Below, piece after piece: positions 38,101 through 43,858 of a stretch of 64,000 nucleotides of DNA. The stretch is from NCBI GenBank assembly GCA_947494805.1, contig CANLWK010000007.1, positions 62,001 through 126,000 on the forward strand. The letters are read 5' to 3'. Positions within the stretch are counted from its first letter, which is position 1, and each line of letters starts with the position of its first letter. Under the pieces are notes generated by a model that was not told the DNA's origin, made no database searches, and saw only the letters and a program-made list of their open reading frames with translations. The position numbers were made by a program, and so were the translations under genes. The DNA is from an uncultured Croceitalea sp. GTDB lineage: Bacteria; Bacteroidota; Bacteroidia; Flavobacteriales; Flavobacteriaceae.

Positions 38101-38445
38101 ACGAACACATATACCGTTCGTGTAGTTGATGAAAATGGATGTGAATCCGTAGCTGAGATATTTATGGAATTCATTGATATCGAAATACCGACATTCTTTA
38201 CACCTGATGGTGATTCGTTGAATGATTACTGGTTACCACGAAACATTGAACAGTTCCCTAATATCTTCATCAACATATTTGACCGCTATGGACGTAAAGT
38301 CTATAAGCTTGAAGACAATGAAGAAGGTTGGAGTGGTCTCTATAACGATACCGATATGCCAACCGGTGACTACTGGTATATTATCAAACTCAACGGTGAA
38401 GAAGATACCCGCGAATTCATAGGGCATTTCACCCTATATAGATAA
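26134..38445 (+). CDS. Giant SprB-repeat surface protein with type IX (type B) sorting domain
   Basis: A 4103-residue secreted protein. Order: signal peptide (1-20, cut before QLSDLHYLP); an N-terminal IgGFc-binding-like module to about residue 480; an Ig-like segment with a DAYQWYGDG strand (about 480-543); a DUF11 domain (about 544-665); a thrombospondin-3-like calcium motif DYDNDGVRDITDLDDDNDG (about 667-687) and a second one near 850; a second DUF11-like domain (about 910-1060); a cysteine-rich region; then some two dozen SprB-type repeats with GGxxPYxY and GxYxVxVxDxxGC patterns (about 1470-3990); and a CHU_C gliding-motility C-terminal domain (about 4015-4103, PTFFTPDGDSLNDYW and DRYGRKVY). 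Type IX secretion and surface anchoring are expected. It is probably an adhesin or matrix protein. Confidence 0.92.
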   Translation: MNRKIVLFLFAIGCFFSINAQLSDLHYLPPLKQGQNNAGIREQAIHLSTPEPTTFAVNVYRGTGATPVATFNISNVSPAVYSLSNGDNNIILVNNANTGVVLNNSGLRFESPSGNRFYVNYRGSSSAQSASLTSKGRVAMGTQFKWGGVPNLGAHPSKSNTLGIMATEDNTTIDVFGYDPGCEFRVGNNRAGITADTYQITLNANESFVFETYIGNSPTPAHQDGWIGASIVSDKDIVISNGSINFGRQAGASNRDAGIDQPVPENRLGKEYVFVRGNGNTNGSTEFPLIIATSDNTQIFVNGAATPIATLNNGDYFEVPSSFYSANTVGANMLVQTSKDVYAYQCMAGASQVYTQGLNFVAPVNCLLPDVMDNIPDIRNMAGTVVSGGLTIIAAVNTPDANISVTDGNGAVTLPASNPVAGSTDWKTFYIPNLNGNVSVQSTGPMAIGFFGYNGARGVAGYFSGFDTVPEVTLEIRGGTGCFVGSTIFEATGNFDAYQWYGDGQLIPGANAPSYAPNIAGDYFVRGTKGPCTYDSQAIQALYCDPDIVINKTVDNPEIMEGETATFNIRVRNLGVGPLTNFQLTDNIPTGLTLVNSFTINGSWSGNTWNIGTLNGGETAELELEVRADEIDTLPLLSLTNVVTHTQDQTDANITQDNPIARITVHNDYDNDGVRDITDLDDDNDGVYDEDECENLTFNISGGNAHNSALISVENYLILDIFSLDNSFNLQINGTDIAGEIQFQNAPGNFARFLDGTGYGESGNPQIYSLSGSDGSPLLRVVIDQAGQFELFGARSSNGPLEPMLLTTPPGNFTWNASGNNTISIDQDVVGPTNMRGILLTAGCDTDSDGIPDQLDLDSDGDGCSDANEFYKDSNADGGDGGEYGTGVPVVDATDGTVDAASYVQVFAPEILLGNTSEDLGGTDINGQGVNLGQTFDYVLRFQNTGDDNAVGYTIRNVLPENVTLVNVDTSDAGTTSYTPDAANRTLTFTIPDNLVEVGDPEYSIRITVTVAANCSEFVSACSSQLENLAYSTYQGTLNPATFTDEGGSNSITACPRTPEIASNSLLSDLSSCNQARTVQLCGADVLLSAGSGFTVYNWVLDTNGNGQADASDTVLNDGDPDGDPSTLTVTAIGNYIVEKSAGGTCPDLVERITVERFGTTQTNPIISYFNQVNGDSDTSNDIQGEIVTCSIDGDLLPKVFLCGATDEATIQLGITDADSIVWEQLDESSCGDTGDDCANKNGSCTWNSVGTGNNFTLTDSGEYRVVINYQNGCFSRFYVNVFKNELDVAYTSEDILCNTPGNIRITNVGAGYGFSLLNATDDSVIIPYSDNNGPNFNITSSGTYKVQVTQLDPSTGLPIVGSCVFETEDIGILERNFSVDLDSTPADCNNLGTVTVQALNAAPNYSYELRLDDGSNAGQGSLVSTVAATNDNTHTFPNVNPEDYIVITRTQDGCFDSQNITVNRIPQLTLVANTTDNITCSAGIVNLTPAGGQPNPQYEMAIWSKDGTPLWTDEASIPDAAFDTNTNVLFGYGGTPTAYIPNQDGDYVFIVRDGSGCYGYSNSTRVEDLGSLTISASNSTITCADSATATLTVSVTGGNAPYRYSLDGGTNYQNENTFVNLPAGLYTITVMDATGTPSTACVADFDYEIVQPFRLTASAAIIEDASCNPAGALVKIVNASGGQAPYTYSFDGGSNFSGVDAQNLLAGNYQLIVEDALGCTFDMDLTVPTPPSSPSFSEAVTYDCVGDGTITITPSNITDFTYTYALNGTANTPTDNNVFTGVADGTQTVTVGYMSSLTPSQTQLFIETFGSGPTTQIAEVGPGYCYEPQNGTTTTCNLGPAGILVDGEYTVTNFVTNPIPAYRNPNDHSALVDGRFLAINPSNNLVGSSSIIWAKRNVEVLPNRDVTITFYAYNLRQTGSAGNNPEVEVQLVDTGGAIINSTVTAEIPKNANNNDWYERTVTFNPGANTTVDIVFRSNQPSDDGNELILDDIQAYQLPEVCEQTVDITVVVQDNQEFSAALLDVTDPSCNGATDGAIRFEVSNFDPITGFEYSVDGGTNFTTSIISPVTTTANLSDGTYNVIVRRINDISCSTNFNATLTQPSLIVPTLAQTADFTCFNTGGTLEASATGGTPGYTYQIEDTSNAIIRAFQNDGTFLNVPAGTYQVRVRDLRGCEVVSASTINIAAPQVVDFDLSATACYDGSNNATITITVNGGNGDYTFSLDGGAAMTPDPLTPLTYIFNGLANGSYSIEVTDAFGCSDTDTIDILPNLTATVTIDDVSSCADGSITVSTASGGAGSFVYAFLTTGTTVQDSDFGPSNSITINNTQVGDYDVYVRDNSGTSPYCQFMQTVRIENEPALNVTATPTNAICFGDPGSIEVDITAGLAPFTYRLVDNDNGQPDQVQTGVVNTTRTYFNLLPGTYDVIITDASGCSRTVSGVAITQPDELTADIAGETPASCTGLLTDFGFKFLNYPTTVGFIQFSADGGTSWPGDNSVPGTSDVLTGYASGSTVNPSMRTVDGSGNVCQTDFPPFVIPFPLDDLDITILPIIVDCNELQVSVRGQNGSSPYMYTYTDDPANFNITTPVNGWVGPFAAGVVHDFPGLVPGRTYTFYVRDASLPAPGCVRQSSVNVNDIVTNPMEITATYQPACSGANNGEITYNITDTDGLTEPDMRWALYDIDGNTIRTSGGDITYSNTINITGLAADEYYIEVTQVDAGGSPQCISGSENLLLEQLDPISGSLRKIQDISCEDPGMIAIDNLQGGGGTYTFNVTGPLTFSTGDNPIQIPANSPGGSYTIEIVDQFGCSKPAPFDSITLDLAPNPVISTVDVNNCGTTSIVTINATSAGSALILYSIDGGTTYLNNGGIFNNVTAGSYSASVKDGNGCTDSHPFDVHQSLQAAASLTRNLGCGAGQEAIVSIEATAGSGNYSYEILDGTNVQVDTDTFTTSITATLTVVDTYTVNIYDTNTSSPQCFRTFSIEVVAPTAPDFTVTPNDVTCFGDADGTIVIAEVNNGNNPLNYTISPNVATFNATTNSFENLPDGIYEITGTGPNGCVTTRSNIPVNEPAQITFNVPAVTPFGCTSGNTTNNAIITIDTGSITGVTLADARYDFIDDSTGDVLQSGTNSDYQFTDLAGGDVIVRIVDLKGCNNEVTVTVAPFDQVTSATVTVDDDISCSNLGEDISIDVISSLTNYTANPGNYEFEQLPSGGVQASNVFTDLQPGSYTFIARNRATGCEITVNHVVEEPNTFDVTVEKLADVTCFGDDGSIRLMMSDATYVGSFSWEIFDTNGTPADRSDDGAAIETGNSPGFGPTLPIAVPAGNYLIEVTQDAFPDCSQVRSFNITTPSAPLTLGTPILTDVGCTNDQGSATITPQGGQAPYDITLTNNGTAVSANVSQVNAHTFANLTAGQYSVVVTDALGCPATFTNAFELLLPDPITGNIAATALVCQGDTDASVSISLNPRNVTSNYRYILNAFDDAVGTTLLQSSASQTLPTFLNLGAGFYRITVLDDMGCSFESAIVEIIDPVEPLGMLTTLAELTCQTDAQLELVVSGGTSPYTWSSDGTTFNAMNGINGPNTHVFQNVTDGSYSYFIRDDSNCISSVSNEIIINSVEDLVLTIDESAAVINCNGQSTALIEATASGGLGNYQYGLFGDSGLTNIIRPYSSSDTFADLPQGTYFVSVQSEDCQTTSMAIVIDEPTPLVVNPTITDISCNGAEDGSIVLDVSGGTADYQYAISPNLNQFDDSNIFTGLSAGMYDVIVQDSEGCFELIEFEITEPTTLEMEYTSTPEICAGDEDGTIQVTITGGTAPYSTSLNSNSDSDFVEDRVDFDSLASGTYVVFVKDANGCITNQVVEIESGANINATAEVLYECSGDTPENILVISLEDPTVTSEVLYALDSGDPADMVLEPSFNNMTPGEHFVTIAHANGCINTVTFEVQEFMPLQLVLEQRNINEITALASGGRQNYTYYFNDVDNSDDNTFYITETNTYTVRVVDENGCESVAEIFMEFIDIEIPTFFTPDGDSLNDYWLPRNIEQFPNIFINIFDRYGRKVYKLEDNEEGWSGLYNDTDMPTGDYWYIIKLNGEEDTREFIGHFTLYR

Positions 38446-38453
38446 TTAAAATA

Positions 38454-38502
38454 AAAGCAACACTTTTAGTACACAATAACGTGTATATGAAAGTGTTGCT
38501 TT
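38454..38502 (+). terminator. Intrinsic terminator after the giant gene
   Basis: A 13-bp perfect stem (AAAGCAACACTTT with AAAGTGTTGCTTT) encloses a smaller inner hairpin (TACAC with GTGTA) and ends in a T run. It lies 8 bp after the stop codon of the giant gene and should separate it from the following paralogue. Confidence 0.9.
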
Positions 38503-38568
38503 TTATTGAAAACGACCAACGGCATAGCCCAACTTTACCACATCATAGATACAATTGACAACAAACAA

Positions 38569-38600
38569 TTGTGCACCTACAGGACCTCATAGTATCTTCG
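38569..38600 (+). promoter_or_regulatory. Candidate promoter of the second paralogue
   Basis: TTG at 38569-38571 and TATCTTCG at 38593-38600, one mismatch from TAnnTTTG, are 21 bp apart. The position, 45 bp before the ATG at 38645 and after a strong terminator, fits independent transcription. Confidence 0.45.
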
Positions 38601-38644
38601 AGTTCACTAACCATTAAATTTCGGAACCATGTTACCGTTTTTTA

Positions 38645-41600
38645 ATGAAGCAATTTTTATTTTTTGTTTTGGTATTGCTTAGTTCATTTAGTTTTGGCCA
38701 ATTAAGTGACTTACATTATTTACCTCCCTTAAAGCAGGGGTCAAATAACGCAGCAATAAGGGAGCAGGCTATTTATCTCTCAACACCAGAGACCACGTCT
38801 TTCACGGTCAATGCGTATCGTGGCACCAATACGACACCGATTGCCACATTCAACATATCCAACGTGGCACCTGCCATTTACAATTTATCCAATGGAGACA
38901 ACAATGTCACATTGGTGAACAATAACAATACTGGAATCATACTGACCAATAGTGGATTGCGCTTTGAATCACCTGGAGGTGAGAATTTTTATGTCAACTA
39001 TCGCGGCAACTCCAACTCACAAGCGGCCTCATTGACATCAAAGGGTAGGGTTGCCATGGGGCAAAACTTTAAATGGGGAGGGGTTCCCAACCTTGGTGCT
39101 GAAAACTCTAAATCGAATACCTTGGGTATTATGGCCACCGAAGATAACACGACAATTGACCTAACTGGCTACGACCCCAACTGTGAATTTAGGGTCGGCA
39201 ATAATAGAGCTGGTATTACCGCTGACAGCTACCAAATCGTGCTTGATGCCAATGAATCTTTTGTTTTTGAAACTTACATTGGCAATGCTCCCACACAGGC
39301 ACATGAAGATGGATGGATAGGTGCATCGATTGTTGCAGATAAGGATGTTGTGATAAGCAATGGTTCTTTGAACTTCGGTCGACAAGCAGGGCAATCGAAC
39401 AGGGATGCAGGTATTGATCAACCAGTGCCAGAAAACCGATTGGGTAGAGAGTACGTTTTTGTGAGAGGTAATGGTAATACAAATGGCGCAACAGAATTCC
39501 CCTTATTGATAGGTACGGCAAATGGTACTGAAATCTTTGTAAATGGTTCGGCAACACCAATTGCGACCATAAACGATGGGGAATACTTTGAAATACCCAG
39601 CAGTAATTATTCCTCAAATACCGTTGGTGCCAACATGTACATACGTACCTCACAAGCGGTCTATGCGTATCAATGTATGGCCGGATCCAGTCAAGTATAT
39701 ACCCAAGGACTTAACTTTGTAGCACCAGTAAACTGTCTTTTACCGGATACCATGGACAATATTCCCAGTATTACCGATGCTGCTGGCGTAACAGTCACCG
39801 GTGGAGTGACCATAATAGCGGCGACTACAACTCCTGATGCAAATATCAGCGTCAATGATGGAAGTGGTGCAGTAACATTGCCCGCCTCATCTCCGGTGGC
39901 GGGAACAACAGACTGGAAAACATTTTACTTACCAAATCTTACGGGTAATGTAAGTGTGCAGTCAACTGGCCCTATCGCCGTTGGGTTCTTTGGATTTAAT
40001 GGGGCAAGAGGATTGGCCGGATATTACTCGGGTTTTGACACCATACCAAATATTGATTTGCAGATTACCGGGAATACCTGTTTGCCAGGAGCATCATTGG
40101 AAATTGCCAGTGGAGAAATATTTGATGCCTACCAATGGTACGAAAACGGAAACTTGATTCCTGGAGCCACTTCTTCTTCATACTCGGCAAGTACTGCGGG
40201 CAACTATTATGTTCGTGTGACCAGAGGCCCTTGCAGTTATGATTCAAATACACTTGCCGTATACTATTGTAATCCTGATATTGAGCTAATAAAAACTGCT
40301 GACCAGGCCATTCTCAACGAGGGTGATACAGTTACCTTTACCATCACTGCCCAAAACTTTGGAATAGATCCTGCAACGAACCTCGTAGTTACGGATGCCT
40401 TGCCAGCAGGGCTAAGCTTAGTTTCGGCAACACCTAGCGCAGGTACCTGGTCTTCACCCAATTGGAACATTGGTACATTGACCAGTGGTACATTGGAAAC
40501 TCTAACCCTAACCGCTACCGCTGACTTCAACAATTTGACCGCTCCGGTTGTAAACTTGGCCAACATTGCCACTAATAGCCAAGATCAAGTCGATGGTAAC
40601 ATTACCCCTGACAATCCATCTGTAGGATTGATTATAAGAAATGATTTTGATGGCGATGGCGTAATCGATGTGCTTGACTTGGATGATGACAATGACGGAA
40701 TTACCGATTGTGTAGAGGCAAACAATTCGATTACCAATGAGACATTTGGGTGGTACTTAAATTCTCCTACAGGTACCTTGGCCATGGACAATACGACAGA
40801 CGCGAACATTAATACTTGGTTTTTAAACTCAACAACGAACTATGCCTTTAATGGAATTACGGCCAATATCCCTAGCAGCACCATTGAAATAAGCAACATT
40901 GACTCCAATGATTTTGAGGAAGCCTTTGCTACAAGTGAATACATAGAGGTATCATTTACCACAGCAAACGATCTGGTTGACCCAATATTGAACAATATCA
41001 ACTGGGGGTGGTATCAACCAACGGGAGGGGACTCGTATACCATGAGTGCACTACTATCCTCAGATGGGTTTGTTTCAAGTATTACTACGGTCAGCGATTT
41101 GGCCATAACCAATGATGGTAGTACCTATCAGGTCTTTGATTTATTGGATGATGCCTACATACCATTAAACTCAAATACAACGTATACCTTGAGGGTCTAT
41201 GTATATGCTCAAAATGATGATGACGCAGCCAGTTTTTCTATGTTTGACGATATCAATTTCACGGTATCTGCCTGCCAGGGTGTTGATAGTGACTCAGACT
41301 CCGTCATGGATAGCTATGAACTCGATGCCGACAATGATGGCTGTAACGATGCTATTGAAGCCTATGGCAATATCAATGCCGATGGAGGTGACGGCGGCGC
41401 ATATGGCACGGGAACACCTCCGGCGACAAATGGCGACGGCACGGTAACGGCTGCATCGTATACAACTCCTATCGATAGCGACACCAATACCACATTTGAC
41501 TTTCAAGAAACAGGGGCAACCCCAACAATTACGATACAGCCCAGTAATCAAAGGGTGTTTATAGGAAACAACGGTACCATCAATCTCACTGAAAGCAATA

Positions 41601-41866
41601 CGGACACTTACCAATGGCAGGTCAGCATTGACAATGGCGGTACATTTAATGATATTTCTGACGGTGTCGATTACTCTGGCACACAGACCAATACGTTAAG
41701 TATACTTGTTCCTGATTTAGACAAGAATGGTTACATCTACCGTGTATTATTATCCAGTGATACCTACATCTGCGACAATACAATTTCTGACGAAGTCGTT
41801 TTAAGTGTTGGCCCTAGAACAATCATTACCAATCGACGTATTACTTTTCGGGTACGGCCCAACTAA
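38645..41866 (+). CDS. Secreted paralogue sharing the N-terminal module of the giant protein
   Basis: A 1073-residue secreted protein (signal peptide 1-18, cut before QLSDLHYLP). Its first about 690 residues follow the giant neighbour closely: identical runs include QLSDLHYLPPLKQG, RDAGIDQPVPENRLG and YTQGLNFVAPVNCLLPD. They cover the IgGFc-binding-like module, an Ig-like strand, a DUF11 domain and a DFDGDGVIDVLDLDDDNDG calcium motif. After that it differs: a jelly-roll-like module (about 695-875), a second calcium motif (DSDSDSVMDSYELDADNDG), and an Ig-like domain ending in SVGPRTIITNRRITFRVRPN. No SprB repeats and no CHU_C or other recognisable type IX sorting domain are present. It is probably an outer-surface partner of the giant protein. 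Confidence 0.85.
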   Translation: MKQFLFFVLVLLSSFSFGQLSDLHYLPPLKQGSNNAAIREQAIYLSTPETTSFTVNAYRGTNTTPIATFNISNVAPAIYNLSNGDNNVTLVNNNNTGIILTNSGLRFESPGGENFYVNYRGNSNSQAASLTSKGRVAMGQNFKWGGVPNLGAENSKSNTLGIMATEDNTTIDLTGYDPNCEFRVGNNRAGITADSYQIVLDANESFVFETYIGNAPTQAHEDGWIGASIVADKDVVISNGSLNFGRQAGQSNRDAGIDQPVPENRLGREYVFVRGNGNTNGATEFPLLIGTANGTEIFVNGSATPIATINDGEYFEIPSSNYSSNTVGANMYIRTSQAVYAYQCMAGSSQVYTQGLNFVAPVNCLLPDTMDNIPSITDAAGVTVTGGVTIIAATTTPDANISVNDGSGAVTLPASSPVAGTTDWKTFYLPNLTGNVSVQSTGPIAVGFFGFNGARGLAGYYSGFDTIPNIDLQITGNTCLPGASLEIASGEIFDAYQWYENGNLIPGATSSSYSASTAGNYYVRVTRGPCSYDSNTLAVYYCNPDIELIKTADQAILNEGDTVTFTITAQNFGIDPATNLVVTDALPAGLSLVSATPSAGTWSSPNWNIGTLTSGTLETLTLTATADFNNLTAPVVNLANIATNSQDQVDGNITPDNPSVGLIIRNDFDGDGVIDVLDLDDDNDGITDCVEANNSITNETFGWYLNSPTGTLAMDNTTDANINTWFLNSTTNYAFNGITANIPSSTIEISNIDSNDFEEAFATSEYIEVSFTTANDLVDPILNNINWGWYQPTGGDSYTMSALLSSDGFVSSITTVSDLAITNDGSTYQVFDLLDDAYIPLNSNTTYTLRVYVYAQNDDDAASFSMFDDINFTVSACQGVDSDSDSVMDSYELDADNDGCNDAIEAYGNINADGGDGGAYGTGTPPATNGDGTVTAASYTTPIDSDTNTTFDFQETGATPTITIQPSNQRVFIGNNGTINLTESNTDTYQWQVSIDNGGTFNDISDGVDYSGTQTNTLSILVPDLDKNGYIYRVLLSSDTYICDNTISDEVVLSVGPRTIITNRRITFRVRPN

Positions 41867-41958
41867 TTTGGTAGAACCCTCAATCTTTTTGGATTATCTT
41901 GTAACAATTCAGACGAATGTTCGTCAAGTTGTTATAGCAATCAAAAAACCAATCCAGT

Positions 41959-42855
41959 TTGGAGACAATACTCACGGTAACCAACCTTACCAAAAAATTT
42001 GGCTACCTAACCGCGGTCAAAGATTTATCCTTCACAATAGAGAAAGGCAATGTTTATGGCATTTTAGGACCCAATGGCAGTGGTAAATCCACCACTTTGG
42101 GCATCATTTTAAATGTAGTCAATCGCACAGCTGGTGAGTTCAGTTGGTTTGATGGCGATATCTCTACCCATGATGCATTGAAAAAAGTTGGAGCCATCAT
42201 AGAGCGACCCAATTTTTATCCATACATGACAGCTGTACAGAATCTAAAGTTAGTCTGCAAAATCAAAGAAGTCAGTGAAGATAAAATTGAAGAAAAATTG
42301 GATCTTGTTGGTCTTTTAGATAGAAAAGACAGCAAGTTCAAAACCTATTCTTTGGGTATGAAGCAACGTTTGGCCATTGCCTCTGCCCTACTCAATGACC
42401 CTGAGATTTTGATTTTAGATGAGCCCACCAATGGTCTTGATCCTCAAGGAATACACCAAATTCGTGAGATTATAAAGAAAATTGCAGCGGCCGGAACAAC
42501 TATTTTATTGGCCTCACACTTGCTTGATGAAGTTGAAAAAGTATGCACACATGTTGTGATTTTAAGAAAGGGCGAAAAATTGTACACTGGGCCTGTTGAC
42601 GGTATGCTTGCCAGTCACGGATTCTTTGAATTGCGTTCGAATGATATCGAAAGCCTTAAGACCCTTTTAGAAGGCAATGCAAATTTCGGTAAGATAGAAA
42701 GCCAGAACGGACATCTAATTGCCTATTTAAAAGAAGAGATGAATGCCGAAGAATTGAACAAATCACTTTTCGAAAAAGGCATTGTGCTATCACATTTGGT
42801 GAAACGCAAAGAAAGCCTCGAAGAACAATTTTTAACCCTTACCAAAAACAACTAA
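41959..42855 (+). CDS. ABC transporter ATP-binding protein (NatA/BcrA type)
   Basis: A 298-residue ABC ATPase of the drug/sodium exporter group. Motifs: Walker A GPNGSGKST (about 37-45), Q-loop region IIERPNFYPYMT, signature YSLGMKQRL, Walker B ILILDEPTNGLDPQG and the H-loop ASHLLDEVE. The signature Ser-Leu-Gly-Met is the usual variant of this subgroup. A C-terminal about 85-residue extension, typical of BcrA/NatA proteins, follows. The start is TTG at 41959, directly before the first strand; no ATG is available. The permease gene follows after 10 bp, so together they form a two-gene exporter of unknown substrate. Confidence 0.9.
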   Translation: METILTVTNLTKKFGYLTAVKDLSFTIEKGNVYGILGPNGSGKSTTLGIILNVVNRTAGEFSWFDGDISTHDALKKVGAIIERPNFYPYMTAVQNLKLVCKIKEVSEDKIEEKLDLVGLLDRKDSKFKTYSLGMKQRLAIASALLNDPEILILDEPTNGLDPQGIHQIREIIKKIAAAGTTILLASHLLDEVEKVCTHVVILRKGEKLYTGPVDGMLASHGFFELRSNDIESLKTLLEGNANFGKIESQNGHLIAYLKEEMNAEELNKSLFEKGIVLSHLVKRKESLEEQFLTLTKNN

Positions 42856-42865
42856 TTACAGCAGA

Positions 42866-43699
42866 ATGGTACGTTTACTACAAATAGAATTCATTAAACT
42901 TTGGAACAATAGGGCCAGTAAAATATTGATTACCTCATATTTTGTGCTACTGACCTCAATAGCGCTGGTCGCTGCCATTAAGTTTGATATCGGCCCTGTA
43001 AAGTTTCATCTTGCTGAAGTTGGTATTTTTAATTTCCCTTATATCTGGCATTTCAACACATTTGTCACAGCGTTTTTCAAGTTGTTCTTGGCTATTGTTA
43101 TTGTATCTATGATGGCCAACGAATATAGCAACAAGACCATTAAGCAGAATCTAATTGATGGGCTGTCCAAAAAAGAATTCATACTCTCAAAATTCTTGAC
43201 TGTAATATCTTTTTCACTGATTTCAACGGTGTTCGTTTTTGTGGTTTCACTGATATTAGGAATGTTCTATTCAGACTATAATGAACTGTCGATTATCTTT
43301 TCAGATTTGGAATTTATCGGCGCCTTTTTCATGAAGTTGGTGGCGTTTTTTTCTTTCTGTCTTTTCTTGGGCATCTTGGTAAAACGTTCCGCATTTGCCT
43401 TGGGTTTTTTGTTCATTTGGCAGGTATTAGAAGGTATCATTAGGGGTTTGATTCGTTGGAAGTTGTTTGATGGTGACACAACAGAAACTGTAATGGGTTT
43501 TTTTCCATTACAATCCATGTTTAACTTAATCAAAGAACCCTTTACACGTATACAGGCTGTCCAAACCGTCGCTGATCAAGTTGGTGAAAACATAGAATTG
43601 AACTATCATGTACATTGGTATGAGTTCTTGATTGTCATTTGTTGGACAGTAATTTTTATCTATTCCTCCTACGCATTGTTAAAAAAGCGCGATTTATAA
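42866..43699 (+). CDS. ABC-2 type transporter permease
   Basis: A 277-residue integral membrane protein with about six hydrophobic segments (about 20-40, 62-85, 105-130, 150-175, 180-195 and 250-270), the usual ABC-2 permease plan. The segment ANEYSNKTIKQNLIDGLSKKEFILSKF between the second and third helices is the conserved cytoplasmic coupling loop of this family. It ends LLKKRDL, a common basic tail. It is paired with the ATPase gene 10 bp upstream. The two may export a lipid, peptide or drug; the substrate is not readable. Confidence 0.85.
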   Translation: MVRLLQIEFIKLWNNRASKILITSYFVLLTSIALVAAIKFDIGPVKFHLAEVGIFNFPYIWHFNTFVTAFFKLFLAIVIVSMMANEYSNKTIKQNLIDGLSKKEFILSKFLTVISFSLISTVFVFVVSLILGMFYSDYNELSIIFSDLEFIGAFFMKLVAFFSFCLFLGILVKRSAFALGFLFIWQVLEGIIRGLIRWKLFDGDTTETVMGFFPLQSMFNLIKEPFTRIQAVQTVADQVGENIELNYHVHWYEFLIVICWTVIFIYSSYALLKKRDL

Positions 43700-43858
43700 G
43701 CATTGGCGTGATTTCATTACGTTGATTACCTTACTCTTAAAATAGTTATACCTTAGGTGTGATAGCTTTTTCAAGTACTTTCAAGCATTACCCTCTTCTA
43801 TTCAAAAAGATAACCCCTTAAGCTTTATTTGCATCTGCCACTTTCGTATTTTTAATTT

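Noticed and set aside
26134-38445. Considered an assembly artefact caused by repeats, because the frame is over 12 kb
   Set aside because: The repeats differ from each other in sequence, the frame is uninterrupted, and N- and C-terminal domains are in the expected order.
41805-42086. Open frame across the end of the second giant paralogue and the start of the ABC ATPase gene, considered as a frameshifted sorting domain
   Set aside because: Its translation has no CHU_C or other sorting-domain features and it overlaps well-supported coding sequence in another frame.
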